This document shows positions 17,445 to 26,626 of a stretch of DNA of 64,000 nt, one piece after another. Numbering within the stretch: the stretch's first letter is position 1; each line of letters opens with the position of its first letter. The position numbers and the translations under genes are program-made. The DNA comes from Bog-473 sp963843365 (GTDB lineage: Bacteria > Actinomycetota > Acidimicrobiia > Acidimicrobiales > RAAP-2). The notes beneath the pieces are model-generated. The model worked only from the letters and a program-made list of their open reading frames with translations, was not told the origin of the DNA and did no database searches. The stretch is taken from NCBI GenBank assembly GCA_963843365.1, contig CAWJKG010000006.1, forward strand, positions 62,001 to 126,000, in the 5' to 3' direction.

Positions 17445-18815
17445 TCAGGAGGTCTCCGTCCCGGCCAGGAAGGCCCGCAGCTCCTCCACAATGGCAGCCC
17501 GGGGCACGCTCCGTTGCTCGGCGTCGGTCCGCAGGGGACGCAATCCGACCGTTCCCGCCGCCAGCTCCTGGGGCCCGACCACGAGTGCCACCAGGGCCCC
17601 GGAGCGGTCGGCCGACTTGATCTGCGACTTCATGGAGCGGCCGTCGAAGGCCCGGTCCGCCCGCAGCCCCGCCCGGCGCAGCTCCGCCGTCAGGGTCACC
17701 GCCGTCTCGCCGCCCGCCGTGTCGATGACGTAGGCGTGCAACGGGTGGGCGGCCAGGACGGAAGCCGTGCTGAAGACGCCCTCGGCATCACAGGCCAGCA
17801 GCACGCGCTCGATCCCGATGCCGAACCCGATGCCGGGCGTCGGGTCCCCGCCCAGCAACTCCACCAGGCCGTCGTAGCGGCCGCCGCCGCCGACACCGTT
17901 CTGCGCCGCGTCCAGTGCCTCCGCGGCGAACTCGAACGTCGTGCGGGTGTAGTAGTCGAAGCCGCGCACCAGGCGGTGGTCGATCGTGTAACCCACGCCG
18001 AGCGCGTCGAGGCCGGCACGGACGTGGGCGAAGTGGGTGCGGCAGGGGTCACACAGGTGGTCGAGAAAATGCGGGGCGTCCGCCGTGGCGGCCCGGCACT
18101 CCTCGGACTTGCAGTCGAGCACGCGCAGCGGGTTCTCCAGGTGCCGGGCCCGGTGCGCTGGACACAGATGATCGGCTCGCTCGGCCAGGAACGCACTGAG
18201 GAGCGCGACGTAGCCGGGCTTGCAGACCCCGTCGCCCATGGAGTGCAACTTCAGAGTGACCTGGCGCAGCCCGAGGCCGGCAAAGAAGTCGTGGGCCAGC
18301 GACACGACCTCGACGTCGAGGTCGGCGTCGGCCGGGCCCAGGGCCTCCACGCCCAACTGGTGGTGCTGGCGGTACCGCCCGTGCTGGGGGTTCTCGTGGC
18401 GGAACGAGGGCGCCACGTACCAGGCCTTCCACGGTGGGACCGGGTGGTGCTGGACGTAGGCCCGTGCGATGGGCGCGGTTCCCTCGGGGCGGAGCGCCAT
18501 CATTTGGCCGTCGCGGTCCTCGAAGACGTACATCTCCTTGCCGACGACCTCGCTACCCTCTCCGATGCCGCGCAGGAAGACGCCGACGTGCTCGAGAATG
18601 GGCGTGATGGTCAGCCCGTAGGCGGCACCTCCGACCAGCGACGCGAAGCGGGCGACCGTCGCCTCCCAGCGGGCCGACTCGGGCCAGAGCACGTCGTGCA
18701 TGCCTTTCGGCGTGCGGGGTCCCGAGCCGCCGCTGCTGGCGCCGCTGCTGCTGCCGGCGATGCTGGCGCCGCCGCCGCCGGACTTGCTTTCGGGCGCGTC
18801 TGATCCCGCGGTCAT
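17445..18815 (-). CDS. hisS: Histidyl-tRNA synthetase
   Basis: The protein is 456 residues. A Gly/Ser-rich N-terminal tail of about 33 residues, absent from most homologues, precedes RTPKGMHDVLWPES, the usual HisRS start. Class II motifs: MMALRPEGTAPIARAYV, WYVAPSFRHENPQHGRYRQHHQLGVE (motif 2), the HisA-type signature LVRGFDYYTRTTFEF and motif 3 in GIGFGIGIERVLL. The C-terminal anticodon-binding domain includes DGRSMKSQIKSADRSGA. The ATG at 18815 is 29 bp after the relA/spoT stop. The relA-hisS-aspS order is conserved in many Gram-positives. Confidence 0.96.
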   Translation of the reverse strand: MTAGSDAPESKSGGGGASIAGSSSGASSGGSGPRTPKGMHDVLWPESARWEATVARFASLVGGAAYGLTITPILEHVGVFLRGIGEGSEVVGKEMYVFEDRDGQMMALRPEGTAPIARAYVQHHPVPPWKAWYVAPSFRHENPQHGRYRQHHQLGVEALGPADADLDVEVVSLAHDFFAGLGLRQVTLKLHSMGDGVCKPGYVALLSAFLAERADHLCPAHRARHLENPLRVLDCKSEECRAATADAPHFLDHLCDPCRTHFAHVRAGLDALGVGYTIDHRLVRGFDYYTRTTFEFAAEALDAAQNGVGGGGRYDGLVELLGGDPTPGIGFGIGIERVLLACDAEGVFSTASVLAAHPLHAYVIDTAGGETAVTLTAELRRAGLRADRAFDGRSMKSQIKSADRSGALVALVVGPQELAAGTVGLRPLRTDAEQRSVPRAAIVEELRAFLAGTETS

Positions 18816-18844
18816 AGAACGGTCCTCACAACGCTGCTCGGGGG

Positions 18845-21112
18845 TCAGACTTTCTTGCCAGGCAGCTGACGATAGGCGTCGAAGACCCCGTCGAGGTGCT
18901 TCAACGCGCTGATCAACGAGTGCAGGTGCGTCGGGTCGGCCAACTCGACGTCGAAGGCCATCCGGCTGACCCGGTCCGGCGTCGTGGCGGTGCGGGCGGC
19001 CACGATGTTGAGGTGGTGCTCGGACACCACCCGGGACACGTCGGCGAGCAGGCGGGCCCGATCGAAGGCCTGCACCTCAATGGTCGCCACGAAGACGCCG
19101 TCATTGCCCCGGTCCCACTCGACCTCCATGAGACGCTCCCGGGAGCGGTCGGCCAGGGCCGCCGCGTTGGCGCAATCGGCCCGGTGCACCGAGACCCCCC
19201 GGCCCTGGGTCACGAATCCCACGATCTGGTCTCCCGGCACCGGAGTGCAGCAACGGGCCAGGTGGATCATGACGTCGTCGAGCCCCTCGACGTAGACGCC
19301 GGCGCCGGTGCGCCGGCTCTGGCGGGGCCGGGTGGTGCCCGGCAGGGCGATCGTGGGCAGCTGCTCATCGGCCTCGCCGCCACCCCGGAGCGCCTTGGTC
19401 AGCCGCTGCACGATGGACTGGGCCGACACCTGGTTTTCGCCGATGGAGGCGTAGAGCGCATCGAGATCGGCCAGGTTCATGGCATCGGCCACTTGCTGCA
19501 GGGCGGTCGAGCCGAGCAGCTTGTGCAGCGGCAAGCCATCCCGACGCAGCGCCCGGGCCAGATCTTCCCTTCCGTTCTCAATGGCGTCCTCTCGGCGCTC
19601 GCGTGAGAACCACTGGCGGATCTTGTTGCGGGCCCGCGTGGACGCCACGATCTGGAGCCAGTCCCGCGACGGGCCGGCGGTGGGCGACTTCGACGTGAAG
19701 ATCTCGACCGTGTCGGCACTGCTCAGCTGCGTCTCGAGCGGCACCAACCGGCCGTTGACCCGGGCCCCGATGCAGCGGTGCCCCACCTCGGTGTGGATGG
19801 CGTAGGCGAAGTCGACCGGCGTGGAACGGGCCGGCAGCGCAATGACCTTGCCCTTGGGCGTGAAGACGTAGACCTCGTCCTGCTCCAGGTCGAGCTTGAG
19901 CGCCTCGAGGAACTCGATCGGGTCGTCAGTCTGCCGGTCGACGTCGGCGATGCGCTGGAGCCACGCCATCTCCGAAGAGTGGTCTTCCTTGGACTTGTAG
20001 CCCCAGTGCGCGGCGATGCCGTACTCGGCCCGGTGGTGCATCTCCGAGGTGCGTATCTGCACCTCCACCGGCTTGCCGTCGAGCCCGATCACCGTCGTGT
20101 GCAGCGACTGGTACATGTTGAACTTGGGCGTGTTGATGTAGTCCTTGAAGCGCCCGTGGACCGGGGCCCAGATGGCGTGGATGGCGCCCAGGGCGGCCCA
20201 GCAGTCCTTCTCGGACTCGACGACGACCCGGATGGCGACGAGGTCGTTGATGTCGTCGAACTCCTTGCCCCGCACCACCATCTTCTCGTAGATGGACCAC
20301 AGGTGTTTGGGCCGTCCAGTGACGTCGGCGACGACGCCCATGTCCTCCATGCGCTGGCGCACGTGCACGAGCACGCGCTCGAGGTACTCCTCGCGCTGCG
20401 GGGCCCGGGCCGCCACCATCTGTTCGATCTCCGCGTAGCGCTTCGGATGCAGCGTGGCGAAGGCGAGGTCCTCCAGCTGCCAGCGCACCTGCTGCACGCC
20501 CAGCCGGTGCGCCAGCGGCGCGTAGACGTCGAAAGTCTCCTGGGCCGTGCGCCGCTGCTTCCACTCGGGCATCACCGCCAGCGTGCGCATGTTGTGGAGC
20601 CGGTCGGCCAGCTTGATCAGCAGGACGCGCCAGTCGTCGGCCATGGCGACGAGCATCTTGCGGATGGTCGCCGCCTGCTGCGCCTCCTTCGAGTTGAACT
20701 GAAGCCGGTCCAGCTTGGTGACGCCGTCCACGACGCGGGCCACGCCCTCCCCGAAGGTCTCCTCAATGGTCTCGAGCGTGAGCCCCGTGTCCTCCACGGC
20801 GTCGTGCAGGAGGGCGGCCGCCACCGTCTGTGCGTCGAGGCCCAGTTCGGCCACGATCGTGGCCACGGCGATGGGGTGGGTGATGTAGGGCTCCCCTGAA
20901 CGCCGGAATTGCCCTTCGTGGGCCCCTGCCGCCGTGCGGCCGGCCGCGACGATCATGGTGGTGTCGTCCTCGGGGCGGTGGCGGGCGAACTCGGAGAGCA
21001 GCGGAGCCAACAGGTCGCGCAGCATCGGCTCGCTCGCCTGCTCCAGCTCGAGGCCTCGAGCCTTCGTCGCGGTGTCTGTGTCGGATGGAGTCACCCGCGT
21101 CAGGGCCACCAT
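18845..21112 (-). CDS. rel: Bifunctional (p)ppGpp synthetase/hydrolase RelA/SpoT
   Basis: The protein is 755 residues, with the four-part layout of long RSH proteins. The HD hydrolase domain includes YITHPIAVATIVAELGLD and AALLHDAVEDTG (His-Asp pair). The synthetase domain includes SIYEKMVVRGKEFDDINDLV, FKDYINTPKFNMYQSLHTTV and VQIRTSEMHHRAEYGIAAHW. A TGS domain follows (VFTPKGKVIALPARSTPVDF) and a C-terminal ACT domain. Both catalytic halves look intact, so it should both make and degrade the alarmone. As is usual in actinobacteria it is downstream of yajC-secD-secF. The ATG at 21112 gives MVALTRVTPS. Confidence 0.95.
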   Translation of the reverse strand: MVALTRVTPSDTDTATKARGLELEQASEPMLRDLLAPLLSEFARHRPEDDTTMIVAAGRTAAGAHEGQFRRSGEPYITHPIAVATIVAELGLDAQTVAAALLHDAVEDTGLTLETIEETFGEGVARVVDGVTKLDRLQFNSKEAQQAATIRKMLVAMADDWRVLLIKLADRLHNMRTLAVMPEWKQRRTAQETFDVYAPLAHRLGVQQVRWQLEDLAFATLHPKRYAEIEQMVAARAPQREEYLERVLVHVRQRMEDMGVVADVTGRPKHLWSIYEKMVVRGKEFDDINDLVAIRVVVESEKDCWAALGAIHAIWAPVHGRFKDYINTPKFNMYQSLHTTVIGLDGKPVEVQIRTSEMHHRAEYGIAAHWGYKSKEDHSSEMAWLQRIADVDRQTDDPIEFLEALKLDLEQDEVYVFTPKGKVIALPARSTPVDFAYAIHTEVGHRCIGARVNGRLVPLETQLSSADTVEIFTSKSPTAGPSRDWLQIVASTRARNKIRQWFSRERREDAIENGREDLARALRRDGLPLHKLLGSTALQQVADAMNLADLDALYASIGENQVSAQSIVQRLTKALRGGGEADEQLPTIALPGTTRPRQSRRTGAGVYVEGLDDVMIHLARCCTPVPGDQIVGFVTQGRGVSVHRADCANAAALADRSRERLMEVEWDRGNDGVFVATIEVQAFDRARLLADVSRVVSEHHLNIVAARTATTPDRVSRMAFDVELADPTHLHSLISALKHLDGVFDAYRQLPGKKV

Positions 21113-21207
21113 CCATACAGGCTACCCGCCAGGGGAAATAGCAGAACGCGGCATGCTTCCGGCGGCGGTCCATCCCGTCGGAGCGACGGCGACCCTCACC
21201 ACGGCGC

Positions 21208-22935
21208 TCAGCGTTTGCGCCGGCTCTTGCCCTTGCTCTTGCGAGGTCGCGGACCCTGGCCCGATGACCCTGAACCCTGACGGGCGGGCGCCCCGGACGA
21301 CGTGGCTCCCGACGCCCCCGTCGAAGAACCCGAAGAGCCCGCGGAAGACGACGATCCCGACGAGCCCGACGAGGCCGCGGACCCGGAGCCCGGTTGCCGG
21401 TCCATCACCGCCGTCGATCCGCCTCCGCCTCCCGCTCCCCCGCCACCGCTGCCGCCACCGCTGCCGCTGCCCGTACCACCCGCATTGCCCGAACCCGGCC
21501 GGATGAGTCCGCTGCGCTTCGAGCTCTGCTTCGACGCCCCGCCGCCACCGCCTCGACCCACTTGGCCCGAGGCGGCCACACTCATGGCGGTGCTCAGGTT
21601 GGCAGCATCGACCGCGGAGTAGAAGGCCTTCGTGTCGCCGCGCTTGGCCAAGCGGTCGGCGATCTGCACCCACCGGTCCTCGCGCTGCTTCATCATGCAG
21701 AGCACCGGCGCCGCAATGAAGATGGAGGAGTACGCCCCGGAGAGCAGGCCGACGAAGAGCGCCAGGCCGTACGACTGCAGGGTCGACGCCCCCAGCAGGC
21801 CGGCGCCGATCAGCAGGACGGCCAACACGGGCAGGATGGCGACCATCGAGGTGTTGATCGACCGGGCCAGCGTCTGGTTCATGGACAGGTTGATCAGCTG
21901 GGGGTAGGTCAGCCGACCGCTGCTGCCGATGCCCTTCGTGTTGTCCCGCACGCGGTCGAACACCACGACGGTGTCGTAGAGCGAATACCCCAAGATCGTC
22001 AGGATGGCGACCACGGTGTCGGGCGTCACCTGGAAGTTGAAGATCGAGTAGATGCCCACTGCGACGAGCACGTCGTGGATCATGGCGATGAAGGCGGCCA
22101 GGGCCATCTTGGGCTCGAAGCGGATGCTGATGTAGATGGCCACCACAATGAAGAAGATGATCAACGCCTCGATCGCCTTGTTCGTGATGGAGGAACCCCA
22201 GGTCGGACCGACGGTGGTGATGCTGATCTTGTCGGCCGGTGGCTGCGTGGTGGTCGTCGTGGACGCCGGTGTCGTGGTGGTCGTGGCACCCGCTGCCGCC
22301 GTCGTGGAAGTGGATTTGACTGTCGTCGTCGTTGTGGGCTTGGCGGTGGTGGATGTCGTGGAGGAGCTGGACGACTTGGGCGCGTTGGCCGCCGTCACTT
22401 CGAGCAACGCCTTCTGGACGTTCGCGCTCACGGCATCCTGTTGCGCCTGCGACAGGCGGTTGACGTCGGACTGCACGGTCAGCGTCTGCTTGCTCCCCGA
22501 GCCGAGCAACTGAACCGTGGGATCGATCACCCCGGTCCCCTGCAGGGCGTTGGTCGCCTCCGTCTGGGTGACACCCGGAGCCGCGATCGTCCACTCGGTG
22601 CCGCCCTTGAACTCGATCCCGAGGTTCAGTCCGCCCCGCAGAATGATCGAGAGGATCCCGAGGACGATGACGATCGTGGAGATGCTGAACCAGATCTTGC
22701 GCTTGCCCACGAAGTCGAAGCGGGTCTCACCGCGGTAGAGCCGGGCGATGGGGCCGTGGCCCTTGGGCTGCCGGGCCAGCAACGCCCGGGCGGCGTCGTC
22801 GAGGCTGACGAGCTCCTCCTCGTCGAGCTTGCTGGTGTCGACGCTCTCCTCGAGGCGCTCGACGTCCTCTTCGGGCACGTCGTCGAGGGAGCTCCCGTCG
22901 TCGTTGCCCTTGGCCCCGCGGCCGTTGTCGCTCAC
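21208..22935 (-). CDS. secF: Protein translocase subunit SecF with Thr-rich insertion
   Basis: SecD and SecF pull translocated proteins across the membrane using the proton gradient. This SecF is 575 residues, far longer than the usual 300-400. An acidic N-terminus (residues 1-60) leads to TM1 (80-99) and GLNLGIEFKGGTEW. The first extracytoplasmic domain ends in a Ser/Thr-rich insertion (188-231; runs such as TTTTTVKSTSTTAAAG). Then come TM2 and the conserved IRFEPKMALAAFIAMIHDVL, LTILGYSLYDTVVVFDRVRD and the C-terminal membrane block. A long Gly/Ser-rich tail ends in basic PRPRKSKGKSRRKR. GTG at 22935 overlaps the secD stop as GTGA. Confidence 0.93.
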   Translation of the reverse strand: MSDNGRGAKGNDDGSSLDDVPEEDVERLEESVDTSKLDEEELVSLDDAARALLARQPKGHGPIARLYRGETRFDFVGKRKIWFSISTIVIVLGILSIILRGGLNLGIEFKGGTEWTIAAPGVTQTEATNALQGTGVIDPTVQLLGSGSKQTLTVQSDVNRLSQAQQDAVSANVQKALLEVTAANAPKSSSSSTTSTTAKPTTTTTVKSTSTTAAAGATTTTTPASTTTTTQPPADKISITTVGPTWGSSITNKAIEALIIFFIVVAIYISIRFEPKMALAAFIAMIHDVLVAVGIYSIFNFQVTPDTVVAILTILGYSLYDTVVVFDRVRDNTKGIGSSGRLTYPQLINLSMNQTLARSINTSMVAILPVLAVLLIGAGLLGASTLQSYGLALFVGLLSGAYSSIFIAAPVLCMMKQREDRWVQIADRLAKRGDTKAFYSAVDAANLSTAMSVAASGQVGRGGGGGASKQSSKRSGLIRPGSGNAGGTGSGSGGGSGGGGAGGGGGSTAVMDRQPGSGSAASSGSSGSSSSAGSSGSSTGASGATSSGAPARQGSGSSGQGPRPRKSKGKSRRKR

Positions 22936-24563
22936 GACCCACCCCCGCCCGCCCCGGCGCCCACGGGGAGCCCCGAACCGGGTGCCTGTGCCGCCGCCTG
23001 GGGACCGGCCTGGAGCCCCGTGGCGATGCTGAAGGCGCCGGAGCCCTGCAGCCGCGCGCTCTGACCCATGAGGATCACGAGCGGCCGCGTGTAGAACCAC
23101 GTGATGGCCATGTCCATGATGGTCGACAGCCCGAGGAAGAAGGCGAAGCCCTTCACGTTGCCGACCGCGACGAGATACAGCACGATCGCCGCCAACAGCG
23201 ACACGAAGTCAGCCGCCCACACCGTCCGCCATGCGCTCTTGAAGCCGCGGTCGACCGACGTGCGCACTGATCGGCCCGATCTGGTCTCGTCTTTCAATCG
23301 TTCGAAATAGACGATGTACGAGTCGACGGTGATACCGATCGACACGATCAGTCCCGTGATGCCGGCCAGGTCGAAGCTCGGCGCCACCGACGTATGCCCC
23401 AGCGCCGAGATGATGGCCCACAGGAGCAACGCGGTGATCACCAGACCCGAGATCACGACCAACCCGAGACCCCGGTAGTAGAAGAGGACATAGAGGAGCA
23501 CGAGCGCGAGACCGGCGATGCCGGCGCCCAAGCCCGCCACCAGAGCCGAGTGCCCCAGCGTCGCCGACACCGTTTCCGAAGTGGCCGCCTTCAACGTGAC
23601 GGGCAACGCACCGAAGTTCATCGCCTGTGCCAGGTTCTGCGCGTCGGCTTGCGTCAGGTTCCCCGAGATCTCGCCCCTGCCGTCAAAGGACGAGAAGGTC
23701 GACTGGCTCGGCTGGATGATCGGCGCCGAGTACACCTCGCCGTCCAGTTCGATCCCGAGCAGCTGGTGGAAGTTCGCCTGGGCGACCTTGTCCCACAAGG
23801 CCGAGCCGGCCGAACCGGCAAGCGTGTAGTCGACCACCCACGCACCCGTCTGGTTCTGCGTGGCTTGCGCGCTGCCGATCGAACGCCCCGTCATCTGCGC
23901 CGGCCCGAGCACGCAGCGCAGGCCGGACTGCCCGCACGCACCGCTGAGGCCCGGCAGCAACACCGAGCTGGTGGCGTAGTTGGGCTTGTTGACGCTCGTC
24001 GACGGATAAGCGGCGTACTGGCTGTCCGGAGGCACGTTGTTCGATGCCTGTCCCGTCGTCGTATTGACGTTGAGGTTGGCCGCGGTGAGTTCGGAGGACG
24101 ACGAACAGGCGGGGATCGTCTCGACGCCTCGGGGCAGAACCTTGGTCTTCGAGGCCTTCGGCACCTCCTGGGGGTACCCGAAGCACTGGACGGGGCGGAA
24201 GTACATGCGGGCGGTCTGCCCGATCTGGTTGAGCACCTGCTGCGCGTCCGTCACCCCGGGGATCGACACCGAAATCTGGTTCTTCCCCGTCGTCTGCACC
24301 TGTGCCCCGGACACGCCGAGCCCGTTGACGCGCAGATTGAGGATGTTGACGGTCTCGTCGAGGTCAGCCTGTGAGACGTGTTCCCCCTGCGCCGTGTAGA
24401 CGACCGCGACCCCGCCGGCGAGATCGAGGCCCAGACGCGGCGACCACTTGGCCGCGAACACGGCCGCGAAGGAACCGAGTGAGATCGCCACGACGACGAT
24501 GACGCTGATCCACAGGTTGCGTCGCTGGCGCCTCTGTGCCCGTCCCCCGGACTTCGGGCTCAC
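22932..24563 (-). CDS. secD: Protein translocase subunit SecD
   Basis: The protein is 543 residues. A basic N-terminus and TM1 (LWISVIVVVAISLGSFAAVF) are followed by PRLGLDLAGGVAVVYTA, the conserved GLDL(A/R)GG turn, then the P1 domain with VNILNLRVNGLGVSGAQVQ and ISVSIPGV. The C-terminal half has the five-helix membrane block: GLGLVVISGLVITALLLWAI, FDLAGITGLIVSIGITVDSY, YFERLKDETRSGRSVRTSVD and FYTRPLVILMGQ. Its start overlaps the yajC stop (ATGA) and its stop overlaps secF. These give a yajC-secD-secF operon. Confidence 0.95.
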   Translation of the reverse strand: MSPKSGGRAQRRQRRNLWISVIVVVAISLGSFAAVFAAKWSPRLGLDLAGGVAVVYTAQGEHVSQADLDETVNILNLRVNGLGVSGAQVQTTGKNQISVSIPGVTDAQQVLNQIGQTARMYFRPVQCFGYPQEVPKASKTKVLPRGVETIPACSSSSELTAANLNVNTTTGQASNNVPPDSQYAAYPSTSVNKPNYATSSVLLPGLSGACGQSGLRCVLGPAQMTGRSIGSAQATQNQTGAWVVDYTLAGSAGSALWDKVAQANFHQLLGIELDGEVYSAPIIQPSQSTFSSFDGRGEISGNLTQADAQNLAQAMNFGALPVTLKAATSETVSATLGHSALVAGLGAGIAGLALVLLYVLFYYRGLGLVVISGLVITALLLWAIISALGHTSVAPSFDLAGITGLIVSIGITVDSYIVYFERLKDETRSGRSVRTSVDRGFKSAWRTVWAADFVSLLAAIVLYLVAVGNVKGFAFFLGLSTIMDMAITWFYTRPLVILMGQSARLQGSGAFSIATGLQAGPQAAAQAPGSGLPVGAGAGGGGS

Positions 24564-25102
24564 GCCTCTTCGGCCTCCGTACCGCGGTCGCCTCCGCTGG
24601 TGGCGCCGTCGCCGCCGACGTCGTCGATGTCTCCGCTGCCGACGCCGTCGTCATGGCTGTCGCTGGATGTGCCGGTGCCGTTCCTGCTGCCCGAGGCCTG
24701 CGCCGGCCTGACGTCCTCGACGGGCTCGTCCTCGACCCGCACGTCCTCGATCGGCTCGATCTTCTTGGCGATGGCCTGACGGACGAACACGATCCGGGTC
24801 GGCTGGGGCCCGTCGAGGTTCCCGTCGTCGCCGAGCGCACCCGTCAGGATGGTGTAGCGGTCGCCGTGCACCTCGAGGACCGTCCCGATGACGCCACCCA
24901 CCGTCTGGACCTCGTCGCCGACCTCGTAGCCGGAACCCTGGGCTTGCCGGGCGGCCTGGGCCTTCCTCTGCTGCGGCCGGATGAAGAAGAAGTAGCCCAG
25001 GAGCCCGATCGCCACCAAGGGCAACAGGGTGAGCAAAGAGCTCGAACTGGACTTCGACGATGCAGCCAGCGCGAAATGGACCGCGCCGAGGGATGGTGTC
25101 AT
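24560..25102 (-). CDS. yajC: Preprotein translocase accessory subunit YajC
   Basis: The protein is 180 residues. One membrane helix (LLTLLPLVAIGLLGYFFFIRPQQRK, written here as LLPLVAIGLLGYFFFIRP) is followed by the YajC signature QQRKAQAARQAQG, GYEVGDEVQTVGGVIGTVLE and VHGDRYTILT. A long acidic, low-complexity C-terminal tail (about residues 115-180) is an extension over the roughly 100-residue core. YajC associates with SecDF and SecYEG. It heads the yajC-secDF-rel-hisS-aspS-rarA run, so its promoter should lie in the intergenic region above 25103. Confidence 0.92.
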   Translation of the reverse strand: MTPSLGAVHFALAASSKSSSSSLLTLLPLVAIGLLGYFFFIRPQQRKAQAARQAQGSGYEVGDEVQTVGGVIGTVLEVHGDRYTILTGALGDDGNLDGPQPTRIVFVRQAIAKKIEPIEDVRVEDEPVEDVRPAQASGSRNGTGTSSDSHDDGVGSGDIDDVGGDGATSGGDRGTEAEEA

Positions 25103-25441
25103 GAGAGTTCCTTGGACCGGAATCGATTGCGACGCGCCACCCTAGTGCGTGGCTTCCGGGTCTCCCGGGCGGTCGGACCGGGGCTCCAGGCACGACGGGT
25201 GGGCTGGCGAGGGAGCTTCCGGGTCCAGGTCGAGAGGATTCTCGACCCCGCGCCGGCACCGCCTGCAGTCGCCTCCCGGCGGGGAGAACGGCACGGGGTC
25301 TACCCCCTGGCGGACCAAGTTCGTGGGCAACCTGACTGCAACCCGATAGGGCCCAGGTTGCGACAGGTGCCGTGCACAGTACGCCCCATCAGTACAGCAA
25401 CCTCACGGTGTCGGTCGTTCGGAGGGGGGCGATCAAGTGAG

Positions 25442-25468
25442 AGTCCGACGGAGGGGAGCGGACTCTTG
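25442..25468. repeat. 8-bp inverted repeat (hairpin) in the yajC upstream region
   Basis: AGAGTCCG (25442-25449) and CGGACTCT (25461-25468) are perfectly complementary with an 11-nt loop. It sits between G6 runs and is bracketed by ACGGTG (about 25405) and CACCGT (about 25478), which could close an outer stem. Confidence 0.55.
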
Positions 25469-25501
25469 CGAGGGGGGCACCGTCGGGGGGACAACAGGAG
25501 C

Positions 25502-25585
25502 AGCGAAGAGGTGCGCCGGCCCGTTGAGGTCGTCGGACGGAGCAATCCGGGGGAACCAGCGACCCGGGCCGGCGCACCTTTCGCT
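25502..25585. ncRNA. Possible structured RNA: 21-pair inverted repeat with 41-nt loop
   Basis: The arms at 25509-25523 (AGGTGCGCCGGCCCG) and 25565-25579 are perfect complements over 15 bp, and AGCGAA/TTCGCT extend them by six more pairs around one bulged base. The 41-nt loop contains GGGGGAACC. A stem this long, with a large loop and a second hairpin nearby, looks like a folded leader RNA or small RNA. Strand is undecided: plus would lead toward the two-component genes, minus toward yajC. I compared it from memory with ydaO (c-di-AMP), 6C, cobalamin, SRP and RNase P consensus elements and found no match. Confidence 0.35.
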
Positions 25586-25927
25586 CCCTGAGGAGTCTCT
25601 GTCGACCTCCCTGTCCTGCAGCCTGTCTCGAAGACTGTCCTGAAGAGCCCGTAGGGACCCGGGAAGGCCAGCTCGGCCGCCTCACTTCGGACCTGGCTGC
25701 TGCCGTCGATCGGCCTCGCTCGACGGAGTGGAAACGGTCCGCCACCTGCCGTGATTGCTCATGCCGCGCGGTCGCCGCCGGCGTCCCGCGGAGCGCAGCG
25801 GCGTCCCCCGACGCCTCCCTTTTGTCGATCCGGCGCCAGATACACGGTCTGAACTGGAGTTTTCCGCCTCCCGCGCGGGTCCCTTATTCACTCAGTTTGG
25901 CCATTTGCCCAGTACAGTTGCAGCCTG

Positions 25928-26626
25928 ATGCGAGATGGTCATATCTCAGTGCTGGTCATTGAGGATGAGGCTGACATCCGCCAACTCCTCCGCACCCTCC
26001 TCGAGCGCGAGGGCTATACGGTCGCGGAGGCCCTGGAGGGACGCGACGGGGTCCGGCAGTTCCACCAGAGCCACCCCGACATCGTCATTCTCGACGTAGG
26101 CCTCCCCGACCTGGACGGTTGGCAGGTCTTGGAGCGGATCCGGGACATGAGCGATGTACCGGTGCTCATGTTGACGGCCCTCGGCACCGAGAGGGACAAG
26201 GTGCGGGGACTCAATTCCGGCGCCGACGACTACTTGACCAAGCCCTTCAGCAGGGTCGAGCTCCTGGCCCGCCTCCAGGCGGTGGGCCGGCGCCAGGTCG
26301 CCAAGGGCGATCCGGTCACGACCTTCGACGACGGCACCCTGCACATCGACTTCGCCCACCAGGAGGTCACGGTCGACGGCACCGCGATCATCTTGACCCC
26401 GACGGAATACCGGCTGCTCGCCACGCTGGCCCGCCACCAGGGGCAGGTCCTGTCGTCGGATCAGCTGATCGAGCTGGCCTGGGACGATCCGAGCGGCCTG
26501 GCCCCCTCGCGTGTCAAATACGCCGTCCTGCGCCTCCGTCGCAAGCTGGGCTGGGACGAGGGCGACGAGGGCCCGATCGAGACCGTGCGGGGCTTCGGCT
26601 ACCGCTACCGAGCCCGGAACCGGTGA
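25928..26626 (+). CDS. OmpR/PhoB-family response regulator
   Basis: The protein is 232 residues. The receiver domain has the acidic pair IEDE (residues 11-14), phospho-acceptor Asp56 in VILDVGLPD, Thr83 in MLTALG and Lys105 in YLTKPF. The C-terminal winged helix (about 130-230) has ILTPTEYRLLATLARHQGQV and VRGFGYRYR, typical of OmpR/PhoB DNA-binding domains. The kinase gene follows with a GTGA overlap, so the pair is cotranscribed. Signal and targets are unknown. Confidence 0.93.
   Translation: MRDGHISVLVIEDEADIRQLLRTLLEREGYTVAEALEGRDGVRQFHQSHPDIVILDVGLPDLDGWQVLERIRDMSDVPVLMLTALGTERDKVRGLNSGADDYLTKPFSRVELLARLQAVGRRQVAKGDPVTTFDDGTLHIDFAHQEVTVDGTAIILTPTEYRLLATLARHQGQVLSSDQLIELAWDDPSGLAPSRVKYAVLRLRRKLGWDEGDEGPIETVRGFGYRYRARNR

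Larger units (their letters stand above)
25103..25927. other. 825-bp divergent intergenic region with no convincing gene
   Basis: It lies between yajC (minus) and the response regulator (plus), so it must hold both promoters. Candidate ORFs on either strand lack family features and normal composition. It contains repeated G-runs on the plus strand (25424-25431, 25472-25477, 25485-25491, 25548-25552) and two clear inverted repeats, listed separately. A TACAGT at 25913-25918 could be the -10 of the response regulator gene, which would give a very short leader. I see no tRNA, SRP, tmRNA or RNase P signature. Confidence 0.6.

Noticed and set aside
25402..25585. c-di-AMP (ydaO) riboswitch or 6C RNA
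   Set aside because: GGGGGAACC and C-runs on the minus strand recall these motifs, but the GGGUGAAUC and CAGCUAACC-type elements of ydaO are missing, and the C-runs are not both in hairpin loops.
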